This document shows, in pieces, positions 32,424-41,378 of a stretch of 64,000 nt of DNA. Under the pieces are notes generated by a model that was not told the DNA's origin, did no database searches, and saw nothing but the letters and a program-made list of their open reading frames with translations. The translations under genes were made by a program, and so were the position numbers. Source of the DNA: Azospirillum sp. 412522 (GTDB lineage Bacteria; Pseudomonadota; Alphaproteobacteria; Azospirillales; Azospirillaceae). The number at the start of each line of letters is the position of its first letter. The first letter of the stretch is position 1. The stretch spans positions 127,762 to 191,761 of the forward strand of contig NZ_RWIJ01000004.1 in the NCBI RefSeq assembly GCF_019805165.1, written 5' to 3'.

Positions 32424-33107
32424 GTGACCGAATCGTCCTCCCTCCCCGTCAGCGTCGACATCCGCGTGCTGGAACTGCTGGCGTCGAAGCTCTGCCACGA
32501 TCTGGTCAGCCCGGTCGGCGCCATCCGCAACGGTCTGGAGCTGATCGAGGAGATGCAGGACGACGAGGATGGCGGGCCGGCGGTCGGCGGATTCCTGGGC
32601 GAGGCGGTGAAGCTGATCGACCATTCCTCCGGGCAGGCCGACCGCCGGCTGCGGGCATTCCGGCTCGCCTATGGGGTGGCCGGGCGCGACCAGAAGGGTT
32701 TCGGCGACGCCCGCGCCGCCGCCGCCGGCTATGTCGAAGGCGGGCGTACCCGCCTCGACTGGCCGGAGCGGGTGCCCCACGACATGACCGCCCAGCGCCG
32801 CGGCGTGGTCAAGCTGGTGCTGAATCTGGTGATGCTGGCGGACGAGGCGCTGACCCACGGCGGCTTGGTCTCCGTCGCCGCGGAGGGGGACGAGACGTCC
32901 GGCCGCATCACCGTGACCGCCGCCGGCCGGCCCGGCACGCTCAAGCCGGAGGCCGCGGCGGCGCTCGCCGGCACCGCGACGGCCGAGGCCCTGTCGCCGC
33001 GCACCATCCACGCCTATCTGGCCGGCCGGCTGGCCGAGAGCGACGGCTTCCGCATCGCCGTCGCCACCGAAAGCAGCGAGCGGCTGGTCTTTACCGCGGA
33101 GTGGTGA
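32424..33107 (+). CDS. chpT: ChpT histidine phosphotransferase
   Basis: 227 residues. LASKLCHDLVSPVGAIRNGL carries the phosphorylated His25, and the C-terminal half is a degenerate HATPase-like fold (TPR-like ends RTIHAYLAGRLAESDGFRIA). Known role: ChpT passes phosphate from the CckA kinase to CtrA and CpdR in the alphaproteobacterial cell-cycle relay. ctrA lies 8 kb downstream in this window. The start is GTG at 32424 with GGAG upstream; the longer frame from 32325 runs through non-conserved sequence. Confidence 0.93.
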   Translation: MTESSSLPVSVDIRVLELLASKLCHDLVSPVGAIRNGLELIEEMQDDEDGGPAVGGFLGEAVKLIDHSSGQADRRLRAFRLAYGVAGRDQKGFGDARAAAAGYVEGGRTRLDWPERVPHDMTAQRRGVVKLVLNLVMLADEALTHGGLVSVAAEGDETSGRITVTAAGRPGTLKPEAAAALAGTATAEALSPRTIHAYLAGRLAESDGFRIAVATESSERLVFTAEW

Positions 33108-33125
33108 GGCTCCGTCCGGAGGCCT

Positions 33126-33299
33126 TCACAGCTGCTTAAAGATCCTCGGCTCCACCACGATCTGCTCCACCCCGCCGGTGGTCTGGTGGGCGGTGGTGCG
33201 CAGCGTGACGGCCAGATTGTGCCGCGCGGCCTCCGCCAGCGCGGCATTGAGGCGTTCCACGGCGTCGCGCACGGTCTGGGCGAGGTCTTCGTCGGTCAT
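33126..33299 (-). CDS. Small conserved-looking protein (57 residues)
   Basis: ATG 33299 with AGGGGGGA upstream. The sequence has a helix (DLAQTVRDAVERLNAALAEA) followed by two strands (NLAVTLRTTAHQ, GVEQIVVEPRIFKQL). The pattern helix-strand-strand and the strong ribosome site support a real small protein. It is convergent with chpT, 18 bp apart, and divergent from cheA with about 200 bp between. Function unknown. Confidence 0.7.
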   Translation of the reverse strand: MTDEDLAQTVRDAVERLNAALAEAARHNLAVTLRTTAHQTTGGVEQIVVEPRIFKQL

Positions 33300-33500
33300 T
33301 GATCCCCCCTGTGACAATGGAAACCGGATCCTTCTGGTGGAAGCTCTGCGCAGAGTCCCTATCGGAAGAGGTAAGGTTCTCTTAATCAGTGTTTGACAGG
33401 CTCCGACCCTACCTGGACTGGAGCGCAACCGGCGGCCGATGCTGCCCGTTCGAGCCGCAGGCCGGCGCGGACCATAAACATTGGGCCTGGGGAATGCGAC

Positions 33501-36284
33501 ATGGATGATCTGCTGTCCGAGTTTTTGACGGAGACCAACGAAAACCTCTCGGTACTCGACGTCGAGTTGGTGCGGTTGGAGCAGAATCCCAACAATCCGG
33601 AACTGCTGTCGAACATCTTTCGGCTCGTCCACACCATCAAGGGCACCTGCGGCTTCCTCGGCCTGCCCCGCCTGGAAAAGGTGGCGCACGCGTCCGAGAA
33701 CGTGCTGGGCAAGTTCCGTGACGGGGAACTGACGATCAACCCGGAAGCCGTTTCGCTGATCCTGCAGGCTCTGGATACCATCAAGAGCCTGCTGGCGGTT
33801 CTGGAGGCGACCGAGGCGGAACCGCCGGGCGACGATCTGCCGCTGATCGAGCGGCTGAACCTGTGCGCCGAAGGCAAGCTGGGCGCTTCCGCTCCTGCCG
33901 CTCCGGCTCCCGTGGCGGCCCCGCCGCCGGCCGCGCCTGCGGTCGCCGCCGCGGAGTCCCGCCCGGCGACGCTGGACGAGCTGGAAGCGCTGTGGAACTC
34001 CATTCCCGGTCCGAATGACCCGCCGCCCGCGCCCGCCGTCCCGGCGAGCACCGCGGTGGTCGCCCGTGCGCCCGAACCGGTGGAAGAGCCGGCCCCTTCG
34101 CAGGACCTTGTCGTCCCCGATGCCGAGCCGGTCGCCGCCAAGATGCCGGCTCCGGTGGCGCCGGCCGCTTCCGGTGGCAATTCCGGTGGCGCCGATGCGG
34201 GGGCCGAGGCCGCGACCAAGGAATCGGCGGTCGCCGCCCAGACCATCCGGGTCAACGTCGACCTGCTCGAAAACCTGATGACCATGGTGTCGGAGCTGGT
34301 GCTGACCCGCAACCAGCTGCTCCAGATCCTGCGGTCGCAGAAGGAGAGCGAGTTCGCCGCCCCGCTGCAGCGCCTGAACCATGTGACGTCGGAGCTGCAG
34401 GAAGGCGTCATGAAGACGCGCATGCAGCCGATCGGCAACGCCTGGGCCAAGCTGCCGCGTCTGGTGCGCGATCTGGCGCACGAACTGAACAAGAAGATCG
34501 ACCTCCAGATGCTCGGCGCCGACACCGAGCTGGACCGCCAGGTGCTGGAGCTGATCAAGGATCCGCTGACCCACATGGTGCGCAACAGCGCCGACCATGG
34601 CCTGGAGATCCCGGCGGAGCGCGTGAAGGCCGGCAAGACGGAGACCGGCCGCATCACCCTGAACGCCTATCACGAGGGCGGCCACATCATCATCGAGATC
34701 CAGGACGACGGTAAGGGCCTGGCGATCGACCGCATCAAGCAGAAGGCGATCCAGAACGGGATGGCGTCGGAAGGCGAGCTGGCCTCGATGACCGACCAGC
34801 AGATCATCCAGTTCATCATGAAGCCGGGCTTCTCGACCGCCGCCAAGGTCACCAACGTGTCGGGCCGCGGCGTCGGCATGGACGTGGTGAAGACCAACAT
34901 CGAGAAGATCGGCGGCACGATCGAGATCAAGTCGGCCCAGGGCAAGGGCTCGACCTTCGTCATCAAGATCCCGCTGACCCTGGCCATCGTCTCGGCCCTG
35001 ATCGTGGAATGCGCCGGCGAACGCTTCGCCATCCCGCAGATCAGCGTGGTCGAGCTGGTGCGCGCCGCCTCCGACAGCGAGCACACCATCGAGCGGCTGA
35101 AGGGCACCCCGGTCCTGCGCCTGCGCAACCGGCTGCTGCCGCTGGTCTCGCTCCAGCAGCTGCTGCGGCTGGACGACAGCGAGGACGCCAAGAAGCCGGC
35201 GGACGAGACCTTCATCGTCGTCACCCAGGTCGGGACCTACACCTTCGGCATCATGGTCGACCGCGTGTTCGACACCGAGGAAATCGTGGTGAAGCCGGTG
35301 GCGCCGATCCTGCGCCACATCGAGATGTTCTCGGGCAACACGATCCTGGGCGACGGCTCGGTCATCATGATCCTGGACCCCAACGGCATCGCGTCGGCCA
35401 CCGGCGAGATGGCGATGGGCGAGGCTGCGGGCAAGGAGACCACGGCGGTCCAGACCCAGCGCCAGGAGGACAAGATGGCGCTCCTGCTGTTCCGCGCCGG
35501 CGAGGGCGCCCCCAAGGCGGTGCCGCTGTCGCTGGTCGCCCGCCTGGAGGACGTCGATCTCGCCACGGTCGAGATGTCGAACGGCCTGCCGGTGGTCCAG
35601 TACCGCGGCAAGCTGATGCCGCTGGTCCCGATCGACCCGAACTTCGTCGTCGCCAGCGAAGGCCGCCAGCCGGTGCTGGTCTTCGCCGACGGCGACCGGT
35701 CGATGGGCCTGATCGTCGACGAGATCGTCGACATCGTCGAGGAGAAGCTGAACGTCCAGCTGGCCGCGGAGCGTCCCGGCCTGATGGGTTCCGCCATCAT
35801 CGCCGGCAAGGCGACCGAGGTGATCGACGCCGGCTTCTTCCTGACCCAGGCCTACAAGGACTGGTTCGGCTCCTCCGCCCAGGAGGGCTTCGAGGAGGAG
35901 AAGCTGCAGCGCGTGCTGCTGGTGGACGACAGCCCCTTCTTCCGCAACCTGCTGACGCCGCTGCTGTCGGTCGCCGGCTACGACGTGACGGCGGTGGAGA
36001 ATGCCGGCGACGCGCTGGCGCTCTGCGAGGCGGGCGAGGACTTCGACGTCATCGTCTCCGACATCGAGATGCCGGGCATGAGCGGCTTCGACTTCGCCGA
36101 GGCGGTGCGCCACGGCAGCCGCTGGCAGCGGATCCCGATGGTGGCTCTGTCCAGCCACGCCAGCGCCCGCGACCTCGACCGCGGCCGGATCGCCGGTTTC
36201 AACGACTATGTCGCCAAGTTCGACCGTGACGCGCTGCTCTTCGCGCTCCAGCAGACGCTGACCGACCAGAAAGGTGCCGCATGA
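33501..36284 (+). CDS. cheA: CheA chemotaxis kinase with two CheW-like domains and a receiver domain
   Basis: 927 residues. Hpt domain with His44 in HTIKGTCGF; Ala/Pro-rich linker about 125-240; dimerisation helix near 245 (LLENLMTMVSELVLTRNQLL); HATPase with HMVRNSADHGLE (about 358-370), IQDDGKGL and GRGVGMDVVKTN. It has two CheW-like P5 domains (about 490-630 and 655-790) and a C-terminal receiver (803-920) with phosphoacceptor Asp854. The gene order cheA-cheW-cheY-cheB-cheR matches Azospirillum Che1. It phosphorylates CheY and CheB in response to chemoreceptors. ATG 33501 has GGGGAA upstream. Its stop overlaps cheW by four bases. Confidence 0.97.
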   Translation: MDDLLSEFLTETNENLSVLDVELVRLEQNPNNPELLSNIFRLVHTIKGTCGFLGLPRLEKVAHASENVLGKFRDGELTINPEAVSLILQALDTIKSLLAVLEATEAEPPGDDLPLIERLNLCAEGKLGASAPAAPAPVAAPPPAAPAVAAAESRPATLDELEALWNSIPGPNDPPPAPAVPASTAVVARAPEPVEEPAPSQDLVVPDAEPVAAKMPAPVAPAASGGNSGGADAGAEAATKESAVAAQTIRVNVDLLENLMTMVSELVLTRNQLLQILRSQKESEFAAPLQRLNHVTSELQEGVMKTRMQPIGNAWAKLPRLVRDLAHELNKKIDLQMLGADTELDRQVLELIKDPLTHMVRNSADHGLEIPAERVKAGKTETGRITLNAYHEGGHIIIEIQDDGKGLAIDRIKQKAIQNGMASEGELASMTDQQIIQFIMKPGFSTAAKVTNVSGRGVGMDVVKTNIEKIGGTIEIKSAQGKGSTFVIKIPLTLAIVSALIVECAGERFAIPQISVVELVRAASDSEHTIERLKGTPVLRLRNRLLPLVSLQQLLRLDDSEDAKKPADETFIVVTQVGTYTFGIMVDRVFDTEEIVVKPVAPILRHIEMFSGNTILGDGSVIMILDPNGIASATGEMAMGEAAGKETTAVQTQRQEDKMALLLFRAGEGAPKAVPLSLVARLEDVDLATVEMSNGLPVVQYRGKLMPLVPIDPNFVVASEGRQPVLVFADGDRSMGLIVDEIVDIVEEKLNVQLAAERPGLMGSAIIAGKATEVIDAGFFLTQAYKDWFGSSAQEGFEEEKLQRVLLVDDSPFFRNLLTPLLSVAGYDVTAVENAGDALALCEAGEDFDVIVSDIEMPGMSGFDFAEAVRHGSRWQRIPMVALSSHASARDLDRGRIAGFNDYVAKFDRDALLFALQQTLTDQKGAA

Positions 36285-36781
36285 GCAACGCCAAGCTGCC
36301 GTCCACCGTCCGGAAGTCCAAGGGTGACGACATCGTCGTCTCGGGCAACCAGGATTATGTGACCATGACGATCGCCGACCAGATGTTCGGCATCCCGGTC
36401 CTACAGGTGCAGGACGTGCTGGGCCATCAGCGGATCACCCGTATCCCGCTGGCCCCGCCCGAGGTCGCCGGATCGCTGAACCTGCGTGGCCGCATCGTCA
36501 CCGCCATCGACGTCCGCCTCCGGCTTGGTCTGACCGGCCGGCCGAAGGACAAGCCCGGCATGTCGATCGTCGTCGACCTGCGCGGCGAGCTGTACAGCCT
36601 GATGGTCGATTCGGTCGGCGAGGTGCTGAGCCTGACCAAGGAGGACTTCGAACGGAACCCGGCGACGCTGGATCCGCGCTGGCGGGAGGTCTCGACCGGA
36701 ATTTATAGGCTGAACGGCCAGTTGATGGTTGTGCTGGACGTGCCCCGTCTGCTCAACTTCACAACCATCGAGACGGCCTGA
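36281..36781 (+). CDS. cheW: CheW coupling protein
   Basis: 166 residues. MTIADQMFGIPVLQVQDVLG, IPLAPPEVAGSLNLRGRIVT and LMVDSVGEVLSLTKEDFERN are classical CheW segments. It links chemoreceptors to CheA. An N-terminal extension of about 25 polar residues precedes the core. The start overlaps the cheA stop (ATGA), so the two are coupled. A GC-rich hairpin follows before cheY. Confidence 0.97.
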   Translation: MSNAKLPSTVRKSKGDDIVVSGNQDYVTMTIADQMFGIPVLQVQDVLGHQRITRIPLAPPEVAGSLNLRGRIVTAIDVRLRLGLTGRPKDKPGMSIVVDLRGELYSLMVDSVGEVLSLTKEDFERNPATLDPRWREVSTGIYRLNGQLMVVLDVPRLLNFTTIETA

Positions 36782-36788
36782 CGGCTTG

Positions 36789-36818
36789 CGGCGCCTTCCC
36801 CCGGGGGGGGCGCCGTTT
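36789..36818 (+). terminator. GC-rich hairpin between cheW and cheY
   Basis: CGGCGCCTTCCCCC pairs with GGGGGGGGCGCCG (two G-U pairs), followed by TTT. It could attenuate transcription or protect the cheA-cheW mRNA and so set the dose of cheY-cheB-cheR. The T-tract is short. Confidence 0.5.
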
Positions 36819-36866
36819 CCGCCGGCCGGCTTCGCCGACGAACAGATGACCTGAGGCCCTGCCGCA

Positions 36867-37232
36867 ATGAAATCCTGCCTGGTGGTCGACGACAGCCGCG
36901 TGGTCCGCAAAGTCGCGCGCAAGATCCTGGAAGAGCTGAACTTCGCCTGCACCGAGGCGGAGGACGGCAGGCAGGCGATGGAAGCCTGCCTGGTGCAGAT
37001 GCCCGACGCGATCCTGCTGGACTGGAACATGCCGGTGATGAACGGCATCGATTTCCTGCGGGGGCTGCGCAAGATGAGCGGGGGCGACCAGCCGAAGGTG
37101 GTGTTCTGCACGACCGAGAACGACCTCGCCCACATCCAGGAGGCGCTGTCCGCAGGGGCCAACGAGTACATCATGAAGCCCTTCGACAGCGACATCATCC
37201 AGACCAAGTTCGCGCAGGTCGGGCTTCTCTGA
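36867..37232 (+). CDS. cheY: CheY chemotaxis response regulator
   Basis: 121 residues, receiver domain only. CLVVDDSRVVRKVARKILEE gives the acidic pair, Asp52 in AILLDWNMPVMNG is the phosphoacceptor, Thr in VVFCTTEND and Lys in YIMKPFD complete the site. It carries the signal from CheA to the flagellar motor or, for Che1-type systems, to swimming speed control. GAGG precedes the ATG. It lies 85 bp after cheW. Confidence 0.97.
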   Translation: MKSCLVVDDSRVVRKVARKILEELNFACTEAEDGRQAMEACLVQMPDAILLDWNMPVMNGIDFLRGLRKMSGGDQPKVVFCTTENDLAHIQEALSAGANEYIMKPFDSDIIQTKFAQVGLL

Positions 37233-37344
37233 CGCCCTGCCGGGCCGATGACCTCAGGGTTAGGGACCGGCCGGACCCCGATCCAAAGCGGGGCAACAGG
37301 GGACTCAGCGTTGAACCAGTCGAGTTGAAAGGCGAACCGCCGTT

Positions 37345-38511
37345 ATGTCGGACAGTTTTGGTAGAGGCCCCCTCACCACCGCACGACCGGCCAACCCGGA
37401 TCCCGTCCGGGTCATGGTGGTGGACGACTCCGCCGTCATCCGCGGCCTGCTGACCCGAGCGCTGGAAGGGGATGCGGACATCCGCGTCGTCACCTCCGTC
37501 GGCGACGGCCAGATGGCGGTCAATTCGCTGCAGCGCAATTCGATCGACGTCATCGTTCTCGACATCGAGATGCCGGTGATGGACGGGCTGACCGCCATCC
37601 CGAAGCTGCTGGCGGTGGCGCCGCAGGTGAAGATCATCATGGCCTCCACGCTGACGCTGCGCGGGGCCGACGTCTCCATCCGCTGCCTGTCGGCGGGGGC
37701 GGCCGACTATATCCCGAAGCCGACCTCGACCCGCGAGATCGGCGGGGCGGAAGACTTCAAGCGCGAGCTGGTCGCCAAGGTCAAGGCGCTGGGTGCGGCG
37801 GCCAAGCGCGCCGGATCGCGCTCGCGCGGCGAGATCCGTCCGCTGACCCCGGTGGCTCCGCTGGGGCTGCTCAAGCGCGAGGTCGGGCCGATCGTCACCC
37901 GCCCGACCGCTCCCGGGGCCATCGCGGTGAAGCCGGACGTGATCGCCATCGGCAGCTCCACCGGGGGCCCGCAGGCACTGTTCGAGGTGCTGTCGCACCT
38001 GAAGGCCGGCGTCAGCCAGCCGATCCTGATCACCCAGCACATGCCGGCGACCTTCACCACCATCCTGGCCGAGCACATTACCCGCCAATGCGGGATCGAC
38101 GCGCGCGAAGCCAAGGACGGCGAGCCGATCGTGCAGAACCGCTGCTACATCGCGCCCGGCGACTTCCACATGCTGGTGGCGCAGCGTGGCGGTGCCAACG
38201 TGATCGCGCTGAGCAAGGATCCGCCCGAGAATTTCTGCCGCCCGGCGGTCGATCCGATGATGCGGTCGATCCTGAAGGCTTTCGGCGGACGCAAGATCCT
38301 GGCCTGCATCCTGACCGGCATGGGGCAGGACGGGCTGAAGGGCTGCACCGACGTGGTCAACGGCGGCGGTACCCTGATCGCCCAGGACGAGGCGTCGAGC
38401 GTGGTCTGGGGCATGCCCGGTGCCGTGGCGCAAGCCGGCATCTGCAACGCCATCCTGCCGCTCAAGGAAATCGGTCCCCACATCCGCAAGCTCGCTTCGA
38501 GGGCAGCATGA
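37345..38511 (+). CDS. cheB: CheB protein-glutamate methylesterase
   Basis: 388 residues. An N-terminal receiver (Asp73 in VIVLDIEMPVMDG) is joined by a linker to the methylesterase domain with catalytic Ser205 (AIGSSTGGPQAL), His232 (TQHMPATFT) and Asp329 (ILTGMGQDG). It removes methyl groups from, and deamidates, chemoreceptors for adaptation, activated by CheA. A run of 25 polar residues precedes the receiver. Its stop overlaps the cheR start (ATGA). Confidence 0.97.
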   Translation: MSDSFGRGPLTTARPANPDPVRVMVVDDSAVIRGLLTRALEGDADIRVVTSVGDGQMAVNSLQRNSIDVIVLDIEMPVMDGLTAIPKLLAVAPQVKIIMASTLTLRGADVSIRCLSAGAADYIPKPTSTREIGGAEDFKRELVAKVKALGAAAKRAGSRSRGEIRPLTPVAPLGLLKREVGPIVTRPTAPGAIAVKPDVIAIGSSTGGPQALFEVLSHLKAGVSQPILITQHMPATFTTILAEHITRQCGIDAREAKDGEPIVQNRCYIAPGDFHMLVAQRGGANVIALSKDPPENFCRPAVDPMMRSILKAFGGRKILACILTGMGQDGLKGCTDVVNGGGTLIAQDEASSVVWGMPGAVAQAGICNAILPLKEIGPHIRKLASRAA

Positions 38512-39347
38512 GAGTCGAAGATTTCGACATGTTCTCCACGCTGCTCAAGCAGCGTTCCGGCCTGGTCCTCACCCGCGACAAGGCGTACCTGCTCGAATCC
38601 CGGCTGATGCCGGTGGCGCGCAAGTGGAACATGAAGGGGCTTGAGGAGCTGGCGACCACCGTCCGCACCCGCAAGGACGAGGCGCTGCTGCGCGACATCA
38701 CGGAAGCGATGACGACCAACGAGTCGTCCTTCTTCCGCGACCAGAAGCCATTCGACCAGTTCCGCCAGCTGGTGCTGCCGAAGCTGATGGCGGCGCGGGC
38801 GGCCAAGCGGTCGTTGCGCATCTGGTCGGCCGCCTGTTCGTCAGGGCAGGAAGCCTATTCGCTGTCGATGATCCTGAACGACGAGGCGGCGAAGCTGGCC
38901 GGCTGGCGCATCGAGATCGTCGGCACCGACATCTCGGCCGAGATGGTGGAGCGCGCCAAGGCCGGCGTCTACACCCAGTTCGAGGTGCAGCGCGGTCTGC
39001 CGATCACCATGCTGGTGAAGCATTTCAAGCAGAACGGCGACAAGTGGCAGATCAGCCAGCAACTGCGGCAGATGGCGTCGTTCCGTGAATGGAACCTGCT
39101 GGGCGATCTGTCGGCGCTGGGTCAGTTCGACATCGTCTTCTGCCGCAACGTGCTGATCTATTTCGACCAGCCGACCAAGGCGAAGGTGCTGGAATCGATC
39201 TCCCGGCAGATGCCGCAGGATGGGGTGCTGTATCTGGGCGGTGCGGAAACGGTGCTGGGCATCACCGACAAGTTCAAGCCGGTGGAAGGCCAGCGTGGCC
39301 TCTACAGCCTGGGTGGCTTCTCCGCCGCCGGCGCCAAGGTGGCGTAG
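38508..39347 (+). CDS. cheR: CheR chemoreceptor methyltransferase
   Basis: 279 residues. The CheR N-terminal helices (FDMFSTLLKQRSGLVLTRDK) are followed by TNESSFFRDQKPFDQF and the SAM-binding part: RIWSAACSSGQEAYSLSMIL, EIVGTDISAEMVERAKAGVY, FDIVFCRNVLIYFD and LYLGGAETVLG. It adds methyl groups to receptor glutamates, opposing CheB. The start overlaps cheB by four bases. It is the last gene of the che operon. Confidence 0.97.
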   Translation: MRVEDFDMFSTLLKQRSGLVLTRDKAYLLESRLMPVARKWNMKGLEELATTVRTRKDEALLRDITEAMTTNESSFFRDQKPFDQFRQLVLPKLMAARAAKRSLRIWSAACSSGQEAYSLSMILNDEAAKLAGWRIEIVGTDISAEMVERAKAGVYTQFEVQRGLPITMLVKHFKQNGDKWQISQQLRQMASFREWNLLGDLSALGQFDIVFCRNVLIYFDQPTKAKVLESISRQMPQDGVLYLGGAETVLGITDKFKPVEGQRGLYSLGGFSAAGAKVA

Positions 39348-39363
39348 GAGCCGGAAAGGCGAC

Positions 39364-39384
39364 GGGGGCGGGAGAGCCGCCCCC
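39364..39384. terminator. Hairpin at the end of the che operon
   Basis: GGGGGCGG-GAGAG-CCGCCCCC hairpin 17 bp after cheR, between convergent genes. There is no T-tract on either strand, so it may be mainly an mRNA 3'-end stabiliser. Confidence 0.4.
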
Positions 39385-39411
39385 ACTTCGATCAGGGTAG
39401 CTTCAAACGCT

Positions 39412-39636
39412 TCAGGGCGACGGCGTGATCGACTTGATCGGGCCGCGCGGGTTGCCGGACATCTCGGCGATCTTGCGGTCCTGCGCCTCGATGAAGCTGC
39501 GGATGGAATTCTCGCGGTCGAACTGGTCGATGTCGGTGGTCGGCACCTTACGGTTCGAGGTGCGCGCGCCATCCTGATAGATCACATCGAAAAGTGCGAA
39601 GCCGTTGTCGACGGGCTGTTTCTTCTGACGGGCCAT
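39412..39636 (-). CDS. Hypothetical protein (74 residues)
   Basis: Starts MARQKKQPVDNGFALFDVIY and continues with a Arg/Lys/Asp-rich helix (DIDQFDRENSIRSFIEAQDR) and a Pro-rich tail. GGAGGA precedes the ATG. Small, charged, soluble, no recognised domain. It is convergent with cheR and lies just after the 64-residue basic protein, probably in one transcript with it. Function unknown. Confidence 0.7.
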   Translation of the reverse strand: MARQKKQPVDNGFALFDVIYQDGARTSNRKVPTTDIDQFDRENSIRSFIEAQDRKIAEMSGNPRGPIKSITPSP

Positions 39637-39684
39637 GGCCTGTCCTCCATGTGGTCGCGGTCGGCCGCGCGAGCGGTCGGCCGG

Positions 39685-39879
39685 TCAGGCATTGTTGGTG
39701 TCGGTCTGGGTGTCGGTATCGGTCGCCAGGGCGTCATCCTGCGTCTCCGTGCCGTCCGGCTCACCGGCGCGGCGGGCGGCAGCCCCTTCCTCGCGACGCT
39801 GCAGCTTTTCCTGCTTCTTCTGTTCCTTGGCCCGGTTGCGCTCGGCCCGCTGCTGGTTGTAGTTCGGTTTGAAAGCCAT
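39685..39879 (-). CDS. Small basic helical protein (64 residues)
   Basis: Starts MAFKPNYNQQRAERNRAKEQ and continues KKQEKLQRREEGAAARRAGE, a strongly basic helix, then an acidic Thr/Asp tail. I recall similar short proteins beginning MAFKPNY as widespread in alphaproteobacteria, but no function is known. AAAGGAGA stands directly before the ATG. It precedes the 74-residue gene by 48 bp. Confidence 0.75.
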   Translation of the reverse strand: MAFKPNYNQQRAERNRAKEQKKQEKLQRREEGAAARRAGEPDGTETQDDALATDTDTQTDTNNA

Positions 39880-39937
39880 AGCGGTTCTCCTTTGGGAGGG
39901 CCCTTACGTCTGAGCGACAGGGACAACGTCAACACGG

Positions 39938-39970
39938 AAAAAGGGCATCGGTTTCCCGATGCCCCTTTTT
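39938..39970 (-). terminator. Terminator downstream of cspA
   Basis: GGGCATCGG and CCGATGCCC around a TTTC loop, flanked by AAAAA on the left and TTTTT on the right. It therefore works on both strands. On the minus strand it ends the cspA transcript 23 bp after the stop. Confidence 0.85.
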
Positions 39971-39992
39971 CCGCAAATCGGCGGTCAGGCGG

Positions 39993-40202
39993 TCAGACCG
40001 CCTTCAGGTTTTCCGCCGAGGTCTTGCCGCGCTTGGGATCACGCTGCTCCTCGTAGGAAATCTTCTGACCATCGACCAGGCTGCGCAGGCCGGCGCGTTC
40101 GACAGCGGAGATGTGAACGAACACATCCGGGCCGCCGCTTTCCGGCTGAATGAAACCGAAGCCCTTGGTGCTGTTGAACCATTTGACGGTGCCGACGGGC
40201 AT
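39993..40202 (-). CDS. cspA: CspA-family cold shock protein
   Basis: 69 residues. [20 protein letters not shown] carries RNP1 (KGFGFI), and [14 protein letters not shown] carries RNP2 (VFVHI), the nucleic-acid binding face of the cold-shock OB fold. It acts as an RNA chaperone. ATG 40202 has GGGAGA upstream; the 16 in-frame residues before it are not part of the family. The 286 bp up to ctrA may hold a long 5' leader, common for csp genes. Confidence 0.96.
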   Translation of the reverse strand: MPVGTVKWFNSTKGFGFIQPESGGPDVFVHISAVERAGLRSLVDGQKISYEEQRDPKRGKTSAENLKAV

Positions 40203-40488
40203 CTCTGTCTCCCATAACGCGAAGGGCGCCACACCACCGGTGCGGCGCATCAGACTGGGTGTGGGATTGGCGGCCCCCCGAAGTCCGTACCGGCGAAGAG
40301 GATCCGCGCGGGCGAACAGGTCCGAAGAAAGGGGAGGCTAAGCGTGGGGGCGGTTGAGAACCCCGCAGTCCGAAGCAGAATGACCTGTCAGACATGGGAA
40401 CGCCCGGTCCGGCTTTCAAGGTGAAAGACGGCCGGGCGGATGATTCTCCGGGGAAACAAGGAGTGACGGCCGGGAAGCCGGCGTGATG

Positions 40489-41229
40489 TCAGCCGGCGGC
40501 CTGCTGCTGCTGTACGCGGGGCGGCGGCGGGGGATTGCCTTCGGCGATCTCCTCCTGCGGGTCGCGCAGCACGTAACCGCGGCCCCACACCGTTTCGATG
40601 TAATTGTCGCCCTGGGTGGCGGCGGCCAGCTTCTTGCGCAGCTTGCAGACGAAGACGTCGATGATCTTCAGTTCCGGCTCGTCCATCCCGCCATACAGAT
40701 GGTTCAGGAACATCTCCTTGGTCAGCGTCGTGCCCTTGCGCAGGCTCAACAACTCCAGGATGCCGTATTCCTTGCCGGTCAGGTGCAGCGGCGACTGGTC
40801 GACCTCCACCGTGCGGGTGTCGAGATTGACGGTCAGGCGGCCGGTGCGGATGATGCTGTCGGAATGGCCCTTCGACCGGCGGACGATGGCCTGGATGCGG
40901 GCGATCAGTTCGCGCTTGTCGAACGGTTTGGTCAGGTAATCGTCGGCGCCGAAGCCCAGGCCCTTGATCTTGTTGTCCATCTCGGTCAGGCCGGAGAGGA
41001 TGAGGATCGGGGTGGTCACGCGTGCGGCGCGCAGGCGGCGAAGAACCTCGTACCCGTCGATGTCCGGCAACATCAGGTCGAGAATGATGATGTCGTAATC
41101 ATAGAGCTTGCCGATCTCCAGCCCGTCTTCACCCAGGTCGGTAGAGTCGACGATGAATCCTTCCGTGTTCAGCATCAGCTCGATGCTTTTGGCGACGGAG
41201 GAATCGTCTTCAACCAGCAGAACCCTCAT
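40489..41229 (-). CDS. ctrA: CtrA cell-cycle response regulator
   Basis: 246 residues. Receiver domain [20 protein letters not shown] with Asp51 ([15 protein letters not shown]), then an OmpR-type winged helix ([55 protein letters not shown]) that is nearly invariant among CtrA proteins. The tail is Pro/Gln-rich. CtrA, phosphorylated through ChpT, controls flagellar, chemotaxis and in some species division genes. It is divergent from fliI. Its upstream region contains TTAA-type repeats and a GANTC site. Confidence 0.97.
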   Translation of the reverse strand: MRVLLVEDDSSVAKSIELMLNTEGFIVDSTDLGEDGLEIGKLYDYDIIILDLMLPDIDGYEVLRRLRAARVTTPILILSGLTEMDNKIKGLGFGADDYLTKPFDKRELIARIQAIVRRSKGHSDSIIRTGRLTVNLDTRTVEVDQSPLHLTGKEYGILELLSLRKGTTLTKEMFLNHLYGGMDEPELKIIDVFVCKLRKKLAAATQGDNYIETVWGRGYVLRDPQEEIAEGNPPPPPRVQQQQAAG

Positions 41230-41318
41230 GGCGATATCCCGACGTTTGATGGCGCGCTTTCGCTACCCGACCCCGGAAATGGTCCCCGATCCTTGATGAC
41301 CGATTTCAACCACTCCGT

Positions 41319-41378
41319 TTACACAAGTTAACAGACGATTCAGCTTAACGCCAGTGCCAAGCGCTTACACAACGTTAA
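41319..41378. promoter_or_regulatory. Repeated TTACACAA-N1/2-TTAA motifs in the ctrA/fliI intergenic region
   Basis: TTACACAAGTTAA (41319-41331) and TTACACAACGTTAA (41365-41378) are direct repeats about 46 bp apart. The first TTAA also begins TTAA-N7-TTCA (41328-41342), one base from the CtrA box TTAA-N7-TTAA, and overlaps GATTC, a GANTC methylation site. CtrA autoregulation or another cell-cycle factor is plausible. Confidence 0.45.

Noticed and set aside
33126-36158. A 1010-residue open frame on the minus strand across cheA
   Set aside because: It lies antisense to a clear, domain-complete CheA. Long antisense frames are expected in DNA of this GC content. Only its last 57 codons, with their own ribosome site and outside cheA, are kept as a gene.
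40203-40488. Extra gene between cspA and ctrA
   Set aside because: The frames here are antisense or extensions of cspA and ctrA, without ribosome sites; the stretch is more likely the cspA leader and ctrA 3' region.
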